A stretch of 51,300 bases of DNA from DATFMH01 sp035267045 (GCA_035267045.1 DATFMH010000022.1:1-51300), one strand, 5' to 3'. Shown: positions 26,584-36,676, numbered from the stretch's first letter. Program-made: numbers and translations. Notes: generated by a model not told the origin, from the sequence alone.

Positions 26584-26615
26584 TTACGGTGTAATTTTCG
26601 TAACTTATACCGTAA
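26584..26615. promoter_or_regulatory. 32-bp imperfect dyad upstream of ftsH
   Basis: TTACGGTGTAATTTTC faces GTAACTTATACCGTAA; 13 of 16 positions pair across the centre. It lies 214 bp before the ftsH start and 35 bp after thiL. It is not followed by a T-run, so an operator is more likely than a terminator. Regulator unknown. Confidence 0.4.
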
Positions 26616-26829
26616 ATTATTTGTTTATGAAATTTTCGATACACTAAATCAAATAAATATAGTAATTAAACGTTTTTTCTACTTGTGAGTTGTCATAAAC
26701 GGAAATCTTTTAATGACAGAGTAAAAACGTAAGAGGCAGTTATCTGCTTTTAATAAATGCAATTTTTGTAAATACAAGGAATAAACCACTTAAGGTGGCA
26801 GACAGAAATTAAGTAAGTAAAGAGATTCA

Positions 26830-28995
26830 ATGCCAGTAAATAACAATAATAATAAAAAAAATATTCGCAACAGTATTAAAGGGAATAAGAATCCCCGTTT
26901 CCCTATTTGGATTTATGTCATTCTATTACTAATTCTTCTGGCGATTCAATTTTATTTTATATCACCGGGTAATCCCAACCGAATAGAATACAGTAAATTC
27001 CTTAATTATGTTAAGAAGGGATATGTTGAAAATGTTGTAATTAAAAATAATATCCACATTGTAGGAACCTATAGCCAGGAAGCGGTAAATAAAGGTTTGG
27101 TCAAAACAGCGAAACCGGAACAGACGGTTTGGCAAATGCAGAGTTCGAAGACCAGCCGCAATTTTACCACTACAATGATAAAGGGCGATGACATTCGGCC
27201 GATTCTGGATAAGTACAATGTCTCCTATGATGCCAAAGTTGAAGATGACTGGTTCAGTGGGATACTAACATGGCTGATACCGATAGGTCTGGCCATTGCT
27301 TTCTGGATATTTATATTCAAACGGATGAATCCCGGCCAACAGGTCTTGAATATTGGTAAAAACAAGGCTTCACTCTACGATAAACAGACTGAGAATAAAG
27401 TCAGTTTTAAAGATGTAGCCGGCCTCGAAGAAGCTAAAGAAGAGGTCGAGGAGGTAGTGGAATTTTTAAAAACTCCGAAGAAGTTTACCAAACTTGGCGG
27501 TAATATTCCTAAAGGAGTTCTCTTAGTCGGGCCTCCGGGTACCGGTAAGACACTTTTGGCTAAGGCCACAGCCGGAGAAGCGGATGTCCCGTTTTTCAGT
27601 TTAAGTGGTTCCGATTTTGTGGAAATGTTTGTTGGAGTCGGTGCAGCTCGTGTACGTGACTTGTTCAAACAAGCCAAGGAAAAAGCACCCTGTATCATTT
27701 TTATCGATGAGATCGATGCTATCGGTCGTAGTCGGGGTAAGGGTATGATGATGGGATCCAATGATGAACGTGAAAATACCCTGAACCAGTTACTGTCCGA
27801 AATGGATGGTTTTAACACGGAAAAAGGGGTAATAATCATGGCTGCTACTAACCGCCCTGATGTGCTCGACTCCGCTCTTATGCGCCCGGGACGTTTTGAC
27901 AGACAGATTCTCATCGACAAACCTGACCTTAAGGGTCGTGTGGCTGTACTTGCTGTACACACTAAAAAGATCAAGATGTCGGATAATGTTGACTTGAATT
28001 TGCTGGCATCGCAAACACCGGGATTTGCTGGTGCTGAATTGGCTAATTTATGTAATGAAGCGGCCCTGCTGGCAGCTCGTCGAAATAAAGATAAAGTTGA
28101 AATGGTCGATTTTCAGGATGCCATTGAACGGGTTGTTGCCGGGCTTGAGAAGAAGAATAAGCTCATTAGCCAGGAAGAACGCCGTATAGTGGCTTATCAT
28201 GAATCAGGGCATGCTATTGTAAGCTGGTTCCTCGAGCATACCGACCCGGTTCTGAAGGTAAGTATTGTTCCCAGAGGACTGGCGGCACTCGGATATACGT
28301 TGCAGACACCACTTGAAGATCGTTTCCTTATGACTAAAGAGGAATTGATTGATAAAATTTGTGCTTTACTTGGCGGTCGTGTAGCTGAAGAAATCATATT
28401 TGGCCGTATATCCACCGGTGCACAAAACGACCTTGAACGTGTTACCAATATGTCGTTTGCGATGGTTGCCGTTTATGGTATGAGTGACGAGATTGGGTAC
28501 CTGTCGTACCAGGATTCACAGAATCCGGATGGTAGTTTTGGCTTTAATAAGAAGTATTCGGAGCAAACATCTGAAAAAATTGATGCCGCTGTTCGTAAAA
28601 TAGTGGATGAATGTCATATCCGTACGAAAGAGATGCTCAATAAATATAAAGACAAACTTGAGGAAATGGCTCAAACATTACTCAAGAAAGAGATTCTCGA
28701 TGCACATGATCTGATTACTTTATTGGGTGAGCGCCCACATGGTAATTATCCTATTAGCCTAAGCGAAGCGAAAGATCTGAAAAGTCTAAGGAATGGTTCG
28801 GCTGATACAAAAAAAACGGTTAAAAAATCCAGGAAAGATGAGGAAAAAGAAAATACTTCCGATAAAAATGAGGAAGAATCAGAGAAGTCCAATTCATCGG
28901 ATCAGGATAAAATCGTGGATAATAGTACTAAGCCGAATAAGGATGATACCAATGGAGAGATGAAACAATCCGATAATAAGAAAGAAGAATCCTGA
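26830..28995 (+). CDS. ftsH: ATP-dependent zinc metalloprotease FtsH
   Basis: 721 residues. A first membrane helix (about 25-45), a periplasmic FtsH_ext-type domain and a second helix (about 143-165) lead to the AAA+ ATPase. The ATPase has Walker A GPPGTGKT (about 234-241), Walker B IIFIDEIDAIG and the second region of homology (RPGRFDRQ). The protease has HESGH at 457-461 and a later conserved acidic ligand in the AQNDLERVT region. It is a membrane-anchored hexamer that degrades damaged or unassembled membrane proteins and some short-lived regulators. The N-terminus before the first helix is unusually Asn/Lys-rich, and the last 70 residues form a charged low-complexity tail. It is a single gene with its own terminator. 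Confidence 0.97.
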   Translation: MPVNNNNNKKNIRNSIKGNKNPRFPIWIYVILLLILLAIQFYFISPGNPNRIEYSKFLNYVKKGYVENVVIKNNIHIVGTYSQEAVNKGLVKTAKPEQTVWQMQSSKTSRNFTTTMIKGDDIRPILDKYNVSYDAKVEDDWFSGILTWLIPIGLAIAFWIFIFKRMNPGQQVLNIGKNKASLYDKQTENKVSFKDVAGLEEAKEEVEEVVEFLKTPKKFTKLGGNIPKGVLLVGPPGTGKTLLAKATAGEADVPFFSLSGSDFVEMFVGVGAARVRDLFKQAKEKAPCIIFIDEIDAIGRSRGKGMMMGSNDERENTLNQLLSEMDGFNTEKGVIIMAATNRPDVLDSALMRPGRFDRQILIDKPDLKGRVAVLAVHTKKIKMSDNVDLNLLASQTPGFAGAELANLCNEAALLAARRNKDKVEMVDFQDAIERVVAGLEKKNKLISQEERRIVAYHESGHAIVSWFLEHTDPVLKVSIVPRGLAALGYTLQTPLEDRFLMTKEELIDKICALLGGRVAEEIIFGRISTGAQNDLERVTNMSFAMVAVYGMSDEIGYLSYQDSQNPDGSFGFNKKYSEQTSEKIDAAVRKIVDECHIRTKEMLNKYKDKLEEMAQTLLKKEILDAHDLITLLGERPHGNYPISLSEAKDLKSLRNGSADTKKTVKKSRKDEEKENTSDKNEEESEKSNSSDQDKIVDNSTKPNKDDTNGEMKQSDNKKEES

Positions 28996-29529
28996 AAAGT
29001 AACTTTTATGTGATACCTGGTATGTTGATGTTTTGAACGTTTACCGGGTAATCAGAATATTATAATTCTCTTTAGAGGCCTGCTTTTGAAAGCAGGCCTC
29101 TTTCTATGTGATAAAAGGTCGAGTATTCTAAGAATCCTAATAACATGAAATAATTAGTATATTGCTATTTGGTTACATATATAATAAAATCCTGGGATTT
29201 AATGTTTTTAATTACGGAATGAGTATTACAATTTTCGGGAACCTCATGAATAATAAACGTGTTATCAATCTGAACAAATAGTTTACCGGGTTACATAAAG
29301 TCTGCTTATCAGAATTATTTAAATCAGTATGATTCCAGTAGATGATAGATAAGTCTTTAGTTGAAAAATATAATATACTTAAGTAATGTTATCTGTTTTA
29401 GCGGACTAATGAGGAGAAAGACAAGAACTTAGATATATATTTGATGCATTTTTGTTATTTAATAAATAAAAGAATCGTTTTTGTAAACGCATCGGGTAGA
29501 TAAGGTTTTTCTAAATTTCATTACAAATT
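28996..29529. other. Intergenic region between ftsH and folE2
   Basis: After the ftsH terminator there are about 430 bases of AT-rich DNA with no gene, tRNA or recognised riboswitch. It should carry the folE2 promoter. Confidence 0.5.
29075..29105 (+). terminator. Rho-independent terminator of ftsH
   Basis: GAGGCCTGCTTT and AAAGCAGGCCTC form a perfect 12-bp stem with a 2-base loop as drawn, followed by TTTCT. Confidence 0.85.
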
Positions 29530-30438
29530 ATGAGTATGATTACAACAAATAATCTGAAGCGATATTATGATCCAACATTTACGGTTACTCCTGAATATAA
29601 GGCCAGTTTGCCTGATGTTCAGAACGGCCCTTCAGGTTTGATAGAGGGAGCGAATGTCCCTATTCAACAAGTTGGGATTTCAAATTTCCGTTTACCCCTC
29701 AGCTTTAAAAAGAGATCGGGCGAAAGTATTTCCCTTGAGACATCCGTAGATGCGTATGTCAGTCTTGAAGTAGATAAAAAAGGTATCAACATGAGCCGTT
29801 TGATGCGCTCATTTTATAAGTTTAAAGATGAGGTTATCGATCTCGATGTACTCGATTACATTTTGAAAGTGTACCGTAAGGATTTGGACAGCCAGTCGAG
29901 TTATGTCATGCTCAGTTTTAATTATCCCTTGATCGTGGATAGTTTACGTTCGGGATTGGAAGGGTATCAATATTATAACGTGGCCATTGAAGGACAGGCC
30001 GATGAGAAGGGTAATATCCGTAAGTTCATGCACCTGACGTTTGAATACAGCAGTGCCTGCCCTTGTTCATTTGAATTGGCGGAACATGCCAGGGAAACAC
30101 GTGATATAGCGGCTATTCCTCATAGTCAGCGCAGTGAAGCATATATCACGGTTGAGTTGGGTGATAATTTTTATGTGGAAGATTTAATCGAACTTGCCAG
30201 AGAAGCGTTGGTAACCGAAACGCAGGTTATGGTGAAGAGGGAAGACGAGCAGGCTTTTGCCGAGATGAACGGCGCCTATCAAAAATTTGTAGAAGATGCC
30301 GCCCGATTGTTATATGACAAACTGAATGAAACGGACGCTATAAAAGATTTTCTCGTACGCTGTGTTCATATGGAAAGTTTGCATAGCCACGACGCCGTCA
30401 GCCGTATCTGTAAAGGCGTACGCGGCGGACTTCGATAG
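29530..30438 (+). CDS. folE2: GTP cyclohydrolase FolE2 (type IB)
   Basis: 302 residues. The FolE2 hallmarks are SSACPCSFELAEHA at about residue 176, with the metal-binding cysteine, and ESLHSHDAVSRICKGVRGGL at the C-terminus. FolE2 catalyses the first step of folate and pterin synthesis, from GTP to dihydroneopterin triphosphate, and unlike FolE it can use metals other than zinc. It is the usual form in organisms that need the step under zinc limitation or lack FolE. The pterin dehydratase gene at 13.7 kb is the other pterin gene in the window. It stands alone and faces kgd. Confidence 0.93.
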   Translation: MSMITTNNLKRYYDPTFTVTPEYKASLPDVQNGPSGLIEGANVPIQQVGISNFRLPLSFKKRSGESISLETSVDAYVSLEVDKKGINMSRLMRSFYKFKDEVIDLDVLDYILKVYRKDLDSQSSYVMLSFNYPLIVDSLRSGLEGYQYYNVAIEGQADEKGNIRKFMHLTFEYSSACPCSFELAEHARETRDIAAIPHSQRSEAYITVELGDNFYVEDLIELAREALVTETQVMVKREDEQAFAEMNGAYQKFVEDAARLLYDKLNETDAIKDFLVRCVHMESLHSHDAVSRICKGVRGGLR

Positions 30439-30703
30439 GTGGAACACGGTTTATGAAGGTTGGACGGATTTTCACCCATTTTTTAAGAAACACGATGGAC
30501 GTCAACTCACTGACGACCAACTGTCAACAACAAATAAAAACATCCAAACTGTCCCTGCAAACGTAATCTCCTCAAAAAATTTTGGGGAGCGGAGTGTGGC
30601 AAGCCCCTTCCGTAGTATCGCCATAAGTGTAATCAACGGAACGTACAAGCCTATGATTACGAACCCTGATTATCGAAATCGCTACATCTTCCCCGGGGAA
30701 AAA

Positions 30704-30843
30704 GAACCCTTTGGGTTCCTTTGTATAGTTGATTAACCATTTATTGGTGTAAATTATGAGTGGACACAGAGTGTCCCTCTGTACGTTGCAGGGCAGAGCC
30801 CGGCAACGAGAAAAAAGGACCCAAAGGGTCCTTTTTTATTGAT
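30704..30843 (+). repeat. Structured ~140-bp repeat, copy A
   Basis: Four hairpins in order: GAACCC-TTT-GGGTTC (30704-30718), GGACAC-AGA-GTGTCC (30762-30776), CGTTGC-a-GGGC-AGA-GCCC-g-GCAACG (30784-30808), and GGACCC-AAA-GGGTCC with flanking A and T runs (30811-30837). The reverse-complement copy is at 15440-15581. Confidence 0.82.
30811..30837. terminator. Bidirectional terminator between folE2 and kgd
   Basis: AAAAAAGGACCC and GGGTCCTTTTTT pair around AAA. It lies 34 bases past the kgd stop on the minus strand and is also the last hairpin of repeat copy A, so a dispersed repeat appears to provide the terminator. Confidence 0.8.
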
Positions 30844-30870
30844 CATTGATCATTGTTAATTGCTAATTGA

Positions 30871-33800
30871 TCAGGCGTATTCAGGTTTGGTCTCGATAGC
30901 CTGACGTACCAGTTCTTCCTGTTCCGCATTGTGTAACTTGGCGGATCCGGTAGCAGGGGAAGCGGAAGCCGGACGGCCGATATATCTGAGTTCCTGATCT
31001 CCCTGTAATTCGTTCTGGATCAGATGATTGACAAATGACCAGGCGCCCATGTTCTTAGGCTCTTCCTGACACCAAATGATATCTTTCACATGGCTGTAAT
31101 CTTTGAACATGTTCTGGATGTCCCTGTCAGGGAATGGATAAAACTGTTCAAGTCGTGCAATAGCAATATTATCAGCCTGGTGGTCATTACGGTATTTAAG
31201 CAGATCGTAATAAACTTTACCGGAACAGATGACAATTTTGTCAATCTTTTCCTGATCCTTAACATCCTGGTCAGGTATCAATTCCCTGAATGAGCCCTCG
31301 GCTAATTCGGTGGCACTGGAAACGGCTCCGGGGTGCCGCAAGAGGCTCTTCGGTGTCATGATGATTAACGGTTTCTTCTTATCCTGAAGAGCCTGACGAC
31401 GGAGTATATGGAAATACTGTTCGGGAGTCGTACAATTGGCAACCTGCATATTATCTTCAGCACAAAGCTGCAGATAGCGTTCAAGACGTCCGGAGGAGTG
31501 CTCAGGGCCCTGTCCTTCATAACCGTGCGGTAATAACATTACCAAACCGGTCTGCTGTCCCCATTTTGCTTCAGCCGATGAGATATACTGATCCATGATC
31601 ACCTGCCCGCCGTTGGCAAAGTCACCGAATTGGGCCTCCCAGATTGTCAGAGAATCCAATGCGGCAGTACTATAACCGAATTCATAGCCGAGTACCGCAA
31701 ATTCGCTCAACAGGCTGTTATAAACATAATATGAAGCCTGATCATCAGACAGATGATTCAGAGCAGTGAATTTTTGATTAGTCTCCGTTCCGTGAAGTAC
31801 GGAGTGGCGTTGTGAGAATGTACCGCGTTCAACATCCTGTCCGGTTAAACGGATTGGTATGCCTTCTTTCAGAAGGGACCCTAATGATAATGCTTCGGCA
31901 AAACCCCATTCAATTTTCTTTTTATTTTTCTCTACGACTTCATGGCGTTTAGCCAGGATTCGCAGCAATTTGGGGTTGGCGTCAAAATCCTGCGGAACAG
32001 TCAGAATATGCTTTGCCACATCTTTAAGATCATCTAAAGAGTAACGGGTATCGGGCGCTTCCTGACGTTCTCTTTGCTTCGACTGTTTACGGTCTATATG
32101 GTCTCCGGTAAGCTGGACATCGGGGGCATTCTTGGCTTCCTCGAAAGCTTCCTGCAACATATCATCGAATTCTTTAAAGATCTGATCGGCTTCTTCTTCT
32201 GTCAACTCATTTTTACGGATAAGATTCCTAAGATAGATATCTCTTACACTCGGATGATCTTTAATTTCTTTATATAATCCGGGTTGGGTAAAAGCCGGCT
32301 CGTCACCTTCATTGTGTCCATATTTTCTATAACAAGTCAAATCGAGGACGACATCCTTACCGAACTTCTGACGATATTCCAATGCCATTCTCATAGCGTG
32401 AACAGCTGCTTCGGGATCATCCCCATTAATATGGAATATCGGTGCCAAAATCATTTTAGCCAGATCTGAAGCGTATTGTGTAGATCTTCCGTCTTCAGGA
32501 AGTGTTGTAAAACCTATCTGGTTATTGATGATGATATGAATCGTGCCACCGGTTTTAAATCCGCGAAGTTGTGACATGTTGAGTGTTTCAGCAACCACTC
32601 CCTGTGCGGAGAATGCCGCATCGCCATGTACCAATAAGGGTAGGATCTGCTTAGTGGCGTCGCTCTCGCTTAAACGATCCTGTTTAGCCCTTGAAGCTCC
32701 TTCGACAACCGGATTAACCGATTCAAGATGGCTTGGGTTGGATAGCAGGTCTATAGCGACTTCCTTGCCGTTCTTTGTCTTATGCTTACCGTTGGTTCCA
32801 AGGTGATATTTTACATCACCGGAACCCTGGAAAGTTGAAGGATCGATGTTCCCCTCAAATTCGGCAAAGACTTTACGATATGATTTGCCAATCGTATTTA
32901 CGAGAACATTCAGGCGTCCCCGGTGAGCCATACCCATTTTAACTTCATTCAAGCCGAGATCGGCTCCTTCTTCTAAAAGAAAGTCGAGCATGGGAATGAG
33001 GGTTTCCGCGCCTTCAAGTGAAAAACGTTTGTGCCCGATATACTTACGATGCAAAAACTGCTCGAAGGCGCCGGCCTGGTTCAATTTGTGCAGAATCTGC
33101 TTTTTATTCTCGATATCCAGATTAGGGTTATTCAAACTCGATTCCATGGTATCGGAAAGCCATTTTCGCTCTTCCAGATCCAGGATATGCATGTACTCGG
33201 CTCCAATATGGCCGCAATATGTTTCCCTGAGTAAATTCAGGATATTACGCAGCTTAGTCCGTTCGTAACCGCCAAGGCCTCCACAGTAAAATTCCCGGTC
33301 GAGATCCCAAATGGTTAGGCCATAGTAAGAAAATTCGAGTTCGGGGCTATGTCCCGGTCCGTGTTTTAGTGGGTTGAGATCTGCCAGCATATGTCCGCGG
33401 GTACGGTACATGTTAATAAGCTGCATGACGGCAATGGCTTTTTTATTGACGTCGGTCGATGCAGCTCCTTCCATCAGATGCCCGGCGTAATTATCAACAC
33501 CATATGGAATAGGGTCGTATGGAATATCAAGATCAGTGAATATTTTATCGTAAAATCCCTCTTCGCCATTCAGGAGGCTGTGCACTTTGGCAAGAAATGC
33601 TCCCGATTCGGCACCTTGTATGATGCGGTGATCGTAGGTAGAGGTGACCGTCATTACTTTACTGATGCCCAGGTGATTCAATACATCCTGAGACATGGCC
33701 TGAAACTCGGCAGGGTAGTTCATGGCCCCGGTAGCGATGATTGACCCCTGGCTTTTCATCAGACGCGGCATCGATGATACGGTTCCAATCGTACCGGGAT

Positions 33801-34545
33801 TGGTTATACTGATCGTTGTATTCTGGTAATCTTCAATTTGCAGTTCACCGTTGCGTGCTCTTTCAATCAGGTCGTTATAAGCAAAAAGGAATTCCTTGAA
33901 CGACATCCTGTCAACGTTCTTGATATTGGGGACAACAAGATTTCGTTTACCGCCTTTACCGGGAAGATCAATTGCGACTCCAAAATTGACCTGGTTGGGA
34001 TTAACGCGATATGCCGTTCCATCCTTAATCTCAAAATGACAATTGAGTGTGGGAAATTCTCTGATGGCTTTAATGAGAGCCCAGGATATGATATGAGTGA
34101 AGGTTACCTTCGGATCGCCACGTTTTAATAAATAACTATTTATGATTATTCGATCTTCTGTCAACATTTTTACAGGCAGGACACGAATGGATGTAGCTGT
34201 CGGAATTTCCAGACTGTCTTCCATATTCTCGACAATCTTGTTGGAAACCCCAATAAGTTTCTCGTAACTGGTTTTACTCTCTTCTTTTTCTTCTTTTGCC
34301 TCTTTTGGGGGCGCCTCTGCTTTTTTGGCCTTTGCCGGTGCTTCTTCCGTTGCTGCAGCCGTACCGTTTGTTGTCTCGGGTTTTTTGACTTCCGTTTCGA
34401 AAGTCAGTTCACCGGGAGCCGCGTCGAGTTCCTCAAAATATGTTTTCCAGTGATTGGGAACCGATGACGGATTGGCTTTAAACTGATTGTATAGTTCTTC
34501 AACAAGAGCCGTGTTTGGGCCAAAAACTTCTTCTAATGATTTCAA
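30871..34545 (-). CDS. kgd: Multifunctional 2-oxoglutarate dehydrogenase/decarboxylase (E2-E1 fusion, Kgd type)
   Basis: 1224 residues. Residues 1-40 match the start of E1 (NTALVEELYNQFKANPSSVP). An Ala/Lys/Glu-rich linker (45-95) follows, then an E2-type succinyltransferase domain (about 100-345) with the active-site motif TYDHRIIQG at His306. The full E1 dehydrogenase has MGMAHRGRLNVL, the thiamine-diphosphate block GDAAFSAQGVV, and INNQIGFTT. There is no lipoyl domain, so lipoylated E2 must come from elsewhere. This E2-E1 layout is known from actinobacterial Kgd and is also used by Rhodothermota/Balneolota and relatives. It oxidises 2-oxoglutarate in the TCA cycle. The only possible start is a TTG at 34545, since an in-frame stop lies 15 bases upstream. 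Confidence 0.94.
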   Translation of the reverse strand: MKSLEEVFGPNTALVEELYNQFKANPSSVPNHWKTYFEELDAAPGELTFETEVKKPETTNGTAAATEEAPAKAKKAEAPPKEAKEEKEESKTSYEKLIGVSNKIVENMEDSLEIPTATSIRVLPVKMLTEDRIIINSYLLKRGDPKVTFTHIISWALIKAIREFPTLNCHFEIKDGTAYRVNPNQVNFGVAIDLPGKGGKRNLVVPNIKNVDRMSFKEFLFAYNDLIERARNGELQIEDYQNTTISITNPGTIGTVSSMPRLMKSQGSIIATGAMNYPAEFQAMSQDVLNHLGISKVMTVTSTYDHRIIQGAESGAFLAKVHSLLNGEEGFYDKIFTDLDIPYDPIPYGVDNYAGHLMEGAASTDVNKKAIAVMQLINMYRTRGHMLADLNPLKHGPGHSPELEFSYYGLTIWDLDREFYCGGLGGYERTKLRNILNLLRETYCGHIGAEYMHILDLEERKWLSDTMESSLNNPNLDIENKKQILHKLNQAGAFEQFLHRKYIGHKRFSLEGAETLIPMLDFLLEEGADLGLNEVKMGMAHRGRLNVLVNTIGKSYRKVFAEFEGNIDPSTFQGSGDVKYHLGTNGKHKTKNGKEVAIDLLSNPSHLESVNPVVEGASRAKQDRLSESDATKQILPLLVHGDAAFSAQGVVAETLNMSQLRGFKTGGTIHIIINNQIGFTTLPEDGRSTQYASDLAKMILAPIFHINGDDPEAAVHAMRMALEYRQKFGKDVVLDLTCYRKYGHNEGDEPAFTQPGLYKEIKDHPSVRDIYLRNLIRKNELTEEEADQIFKEFDDMLQEAFEEAKNAPDVQLTGDHIDRKQSKQRERQEAPDTRYSLDDLKDVAKHILTVPQDFDANPKLLRILAKRHEVVEKNKKKIEWGFAEALSLGSLLKEGIPIRLTGQDVERGTFSQRHSVLHGTETNQKFTALNHLSDDQASYYVYNSLLSEFAVLGYEFGYSTAALDSLTIWEAQFGDFANGGQVIMDQYISSAEAKWGQQTGLVMLLPHGYEGQGPEHSSGRLERYLQLCAEDNMQVANCTTPEQYFHILRRQALQDKKKPLIIMTPKSLLRHPGAVSSATELAEGSFRELIPDQDVKDQEKIDKIVICSGKVYYDLLKYRNDHQADNIAIARLEQFYPFPDRDIQNMFKDYSHVKDIIWCQEEPKNMGAWSFVNHLIQNELQGDQELRYIGRPASASPATGSAKLHNAEQEELVRQAIETKPEYA

Positions 34546-34866
34546 AACGCTATGAAGTTCTTAAAGGTGATTATGTATTTTATGTGATATTCGGAACGTT
34601 CTCTTAAGAACGAAAATTTATAACATCACATAGTTGTTATAGTTGTATTAAATAACTTGATCAACATTTACATTGAAGTTAAATATTTATATAAAAAAAT
34701 ACGATATATATCGTGTATATAGTAGGGTTAATATCCTCTTATATATCTAATTTGTCGAAATATTTGTTTACTTAAACATTGATCAGGTGTTTCTCTTAAT
34801 GAGAGTTGATATTTTATTATATTCATAGATTATTGTTAACGAACCTGGAAAGAAAAAATTACCAAA
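34546..34866. other. Divergent promoter region between kgd and pepF
   Basis: AT-rich, no gene. It must hold both promoters; no box was convincing. There is a CTCTTAATGAGAG hairpin near 34794. Confidence 0.5.
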
Positions 34867-36669
34867 ATGTCAGATACGAAAAACAGTTACGGCGCTGAAA
34901 ATATTTATTGGAATTTAGGTGATCTTTATGATTCCGCCGACAGTGAGAATTTAGCATCTGATAAGAAAAAAGTTGTTGAACTGGCAGACACATTTGCTCA
35001 AAATTATCGTACACGCGTTGGAGAGTTACAACCTGAAAGTTTTAAAAAGGCACTGGAAGACCTGGAGGCAATATACGATTTAATCGGCCGCATGGGTTCT
35101 TATGCTCATTTGATTTGGTCGACCAATACCGCTGAACCTTCTTATGGTAAACTGATGTCGGATGTTACCGATTTATCATCTTCGGTTTCTCAAAAACTCG
35201 TTTTTTTCGATGTAGAATGGCTCAAAATACCGGAAGATAAAGCTAATGAGCTGATACATAATGATCTTCTGAAGAAGTATAAACACTATTTGGAAACTTC
35301 ACGCCTGTTCAAGCCATATACACTGGAAGAAGAACAGGAACAGATCATGACCGCGAAATCTGTTACCAGCCGGCAGGCATGGACTCGCTTTTTTGATGAA
35401 ACAATGGGTTCCGCCCGCTTTGAACTGGATGGGGAAGAACTGACGGAACAGGAGTTACTAAGTAAACTTCACGAAAGTGACAGGGAACTGCGTAAAAGAG
35501 CGGCTCAGGCGTTGACAGATAAGTTCACGGAAATGAGCCATCCGTTGACTTATATTTTTAACACTATTTTGGCCGACAAGTATACCAATGATAAAATCAG
35601 GTCTTTTCCTTCCTGGATAACATCCAGAAATTTGTCCAATGAAATAAAAGATGAAACGGTTGAGACCCTGGTTGCCTCGGTAACGGATAAATACAGCCTT
35701 GTACACCGGTTTTATAAATTGAAGCGTAAGATCCTGGGATATGACAAATTAATGGATTACGACCGTTACGCTCCCATTCTTGAAACACAGACACGGATTC
35801 AGTGGGAGGAAGCACGTGAAATGGTGACAAACTCATATTCTGAATTTCATCCGGAAATGGGCAATATCGTAACCAGTTTTTTTGATAAGAAATGGATCGA
35901 TGCCGCTATGCGTCCGGGTAAACGAAGTGGTGCCTATTCTGCAAGCACGGTTCCGTCGGTTCATCCGTATGTATTTTTAAATTATGACGGCAGGGTCAGG
36001 GATGTACAAACCCTGGCTCACGAACTCGGGCATGGTATCCATCAATACTTATCGCGGGAACAGGGGATATTTGAAGCTGATACTCCTTTGACAACGGCTG
36101 AAACCGCATCCGTTTTTGGTGAAATGCTGACTTTTCAAAACCTGTATAAGAAAATGGACGATCCCCGGGAGAAACTGGCTATGATGGTTGGTAAAATAGA
36201 TGATACTATTGCCACAGTCTTTCGCCAGGTTTCTATGAATCGTTTCGAAGATGCCATGCATAACGCCCGGAGAACTCAGGGGGAATTAACTACAGAGCAA
36301 TTTTCGAAAATGTGGCGGGAAACGCAGGAGGCCATTTACGGTGATTCTGTACATATAACAGAAAACTATGATCTCTGGTGGTGCTATATCCCACATTTTC
36401 TGCATACACCCGGTTATGTTTATGCCTATGCATTCGGAGAATTGCTGGTTCTGGCTTTATATGAGCAATACACTGAGAAACCGGATGGTTTTGCCGATAA
36501 ATATTTTGAACTCTTGCGTTCAGGTGGTTCAGACTGGCCGGAAAATCTGGTGTCCAAAATTGGATTCGATATTAATTCACCTGTATTTTGGCAAAAAGGA
36601 TTGAATGTAATTGAAAATATGATAGAAGAAGCGGAAAAATTAGCAGCGGAGACAGAAGCCAACGTATAA
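34867..36669 (+). CDS. pepF: Oligoendopeptidase F, M3 family zinc peptidase
   Basis: 600 residues, normal for the bacterial PepF branch. The zinc site is HELGH at 385-389, in QTLAHELGHGIHQYLS, with the downstream glutamate in TAETASVFGEML. The N-terminal half is helical with the usual WNLGDLYDS opening. The C-terminal motif YIPHFLHTPGYVYAYAFGELL is conserved in the family. It cuts medium-sized peptides in the cytoplasm. It leads a likely operon: the GAF-protein gene starts 7 bp after its stop. Confidence 0.94.
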   Translation: MSDTKNSYGAENIYWNLGDLYDSADSENLASDKKKVVELADTFAQNYRTRVGELQPESFKKALEDLEAIYDLIGRMGSYAHLIWSTNTAEPSYGKLMSDVTDLSSSVSQKLVFFDVEWLKIPEDKANELIHNDLLKKYKHYLETSRLFKPYTLEEEQEQIMTAKSVTSRQAWTRFFDETMGSARFELDGEELTEQELLSKLHESDRELRKRAAQALTDKFTEMSHPLTYIFNTILADKYTNDKIRSFPSWITSRNLSNEIKDETVETLVASVTDKYSLVHRFYKLKRKILGYDKLMDYDRYAPILETQTRIQWEEAREMVTNSYSEFHPEMGNIVTSFFDKKWIDAAMRPGKRSGAYSASTVPSVHPYVFLNYDGRVRDVQTLAHELGHGIHQYLSREQGIFEADTPLTTAETASVFGEMLTFQNLYKKMDDPREKLAMMVGKIDDTIATVFRQVSMNRFEDAMHNARRTQGELTTEQFSKMWRETQEAIYGDSVHITENYDLWWCYIPHFLHTPGYVYAYAFGELLVLALYEQYTEKPDGFADKYFELLRSGGSDWPENLVSKIGFDINSPVFWQKGLNVIENMIEEAEKLAAETEANV

Positions 36670-36676
36670 ATAATTT

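Larger units (their letters stand above)
30439..30870. other. Convergent intergenic region with structured repeat copy A
   Basis: No gene: the frame at 30362-30736 overlaps folE2 out of phase and runs through a repeat. It holds a CTCCTCAAAA/TTTTGGGGAG hairpin near 30570, a TTCCCCGGGGAA palindrome at 30689-30700, the structured repeat and a bidirectional terminator. Confidence 0.65.

Noticed and set aside
27375..27974. 199-residue frame on the minus strand inside ftsH
   Set aside because: It is antisense to a highly conserved ATPase region; the Ser/Thr/Pro-rich composition is the usual shadow of such a gene.
30362..30736. 124-residue frame after folE2
   Set aside because: It overlaps the end of folE2 out of phase and continues into palindromes and a dispersed repeat; no protein-like pattern.
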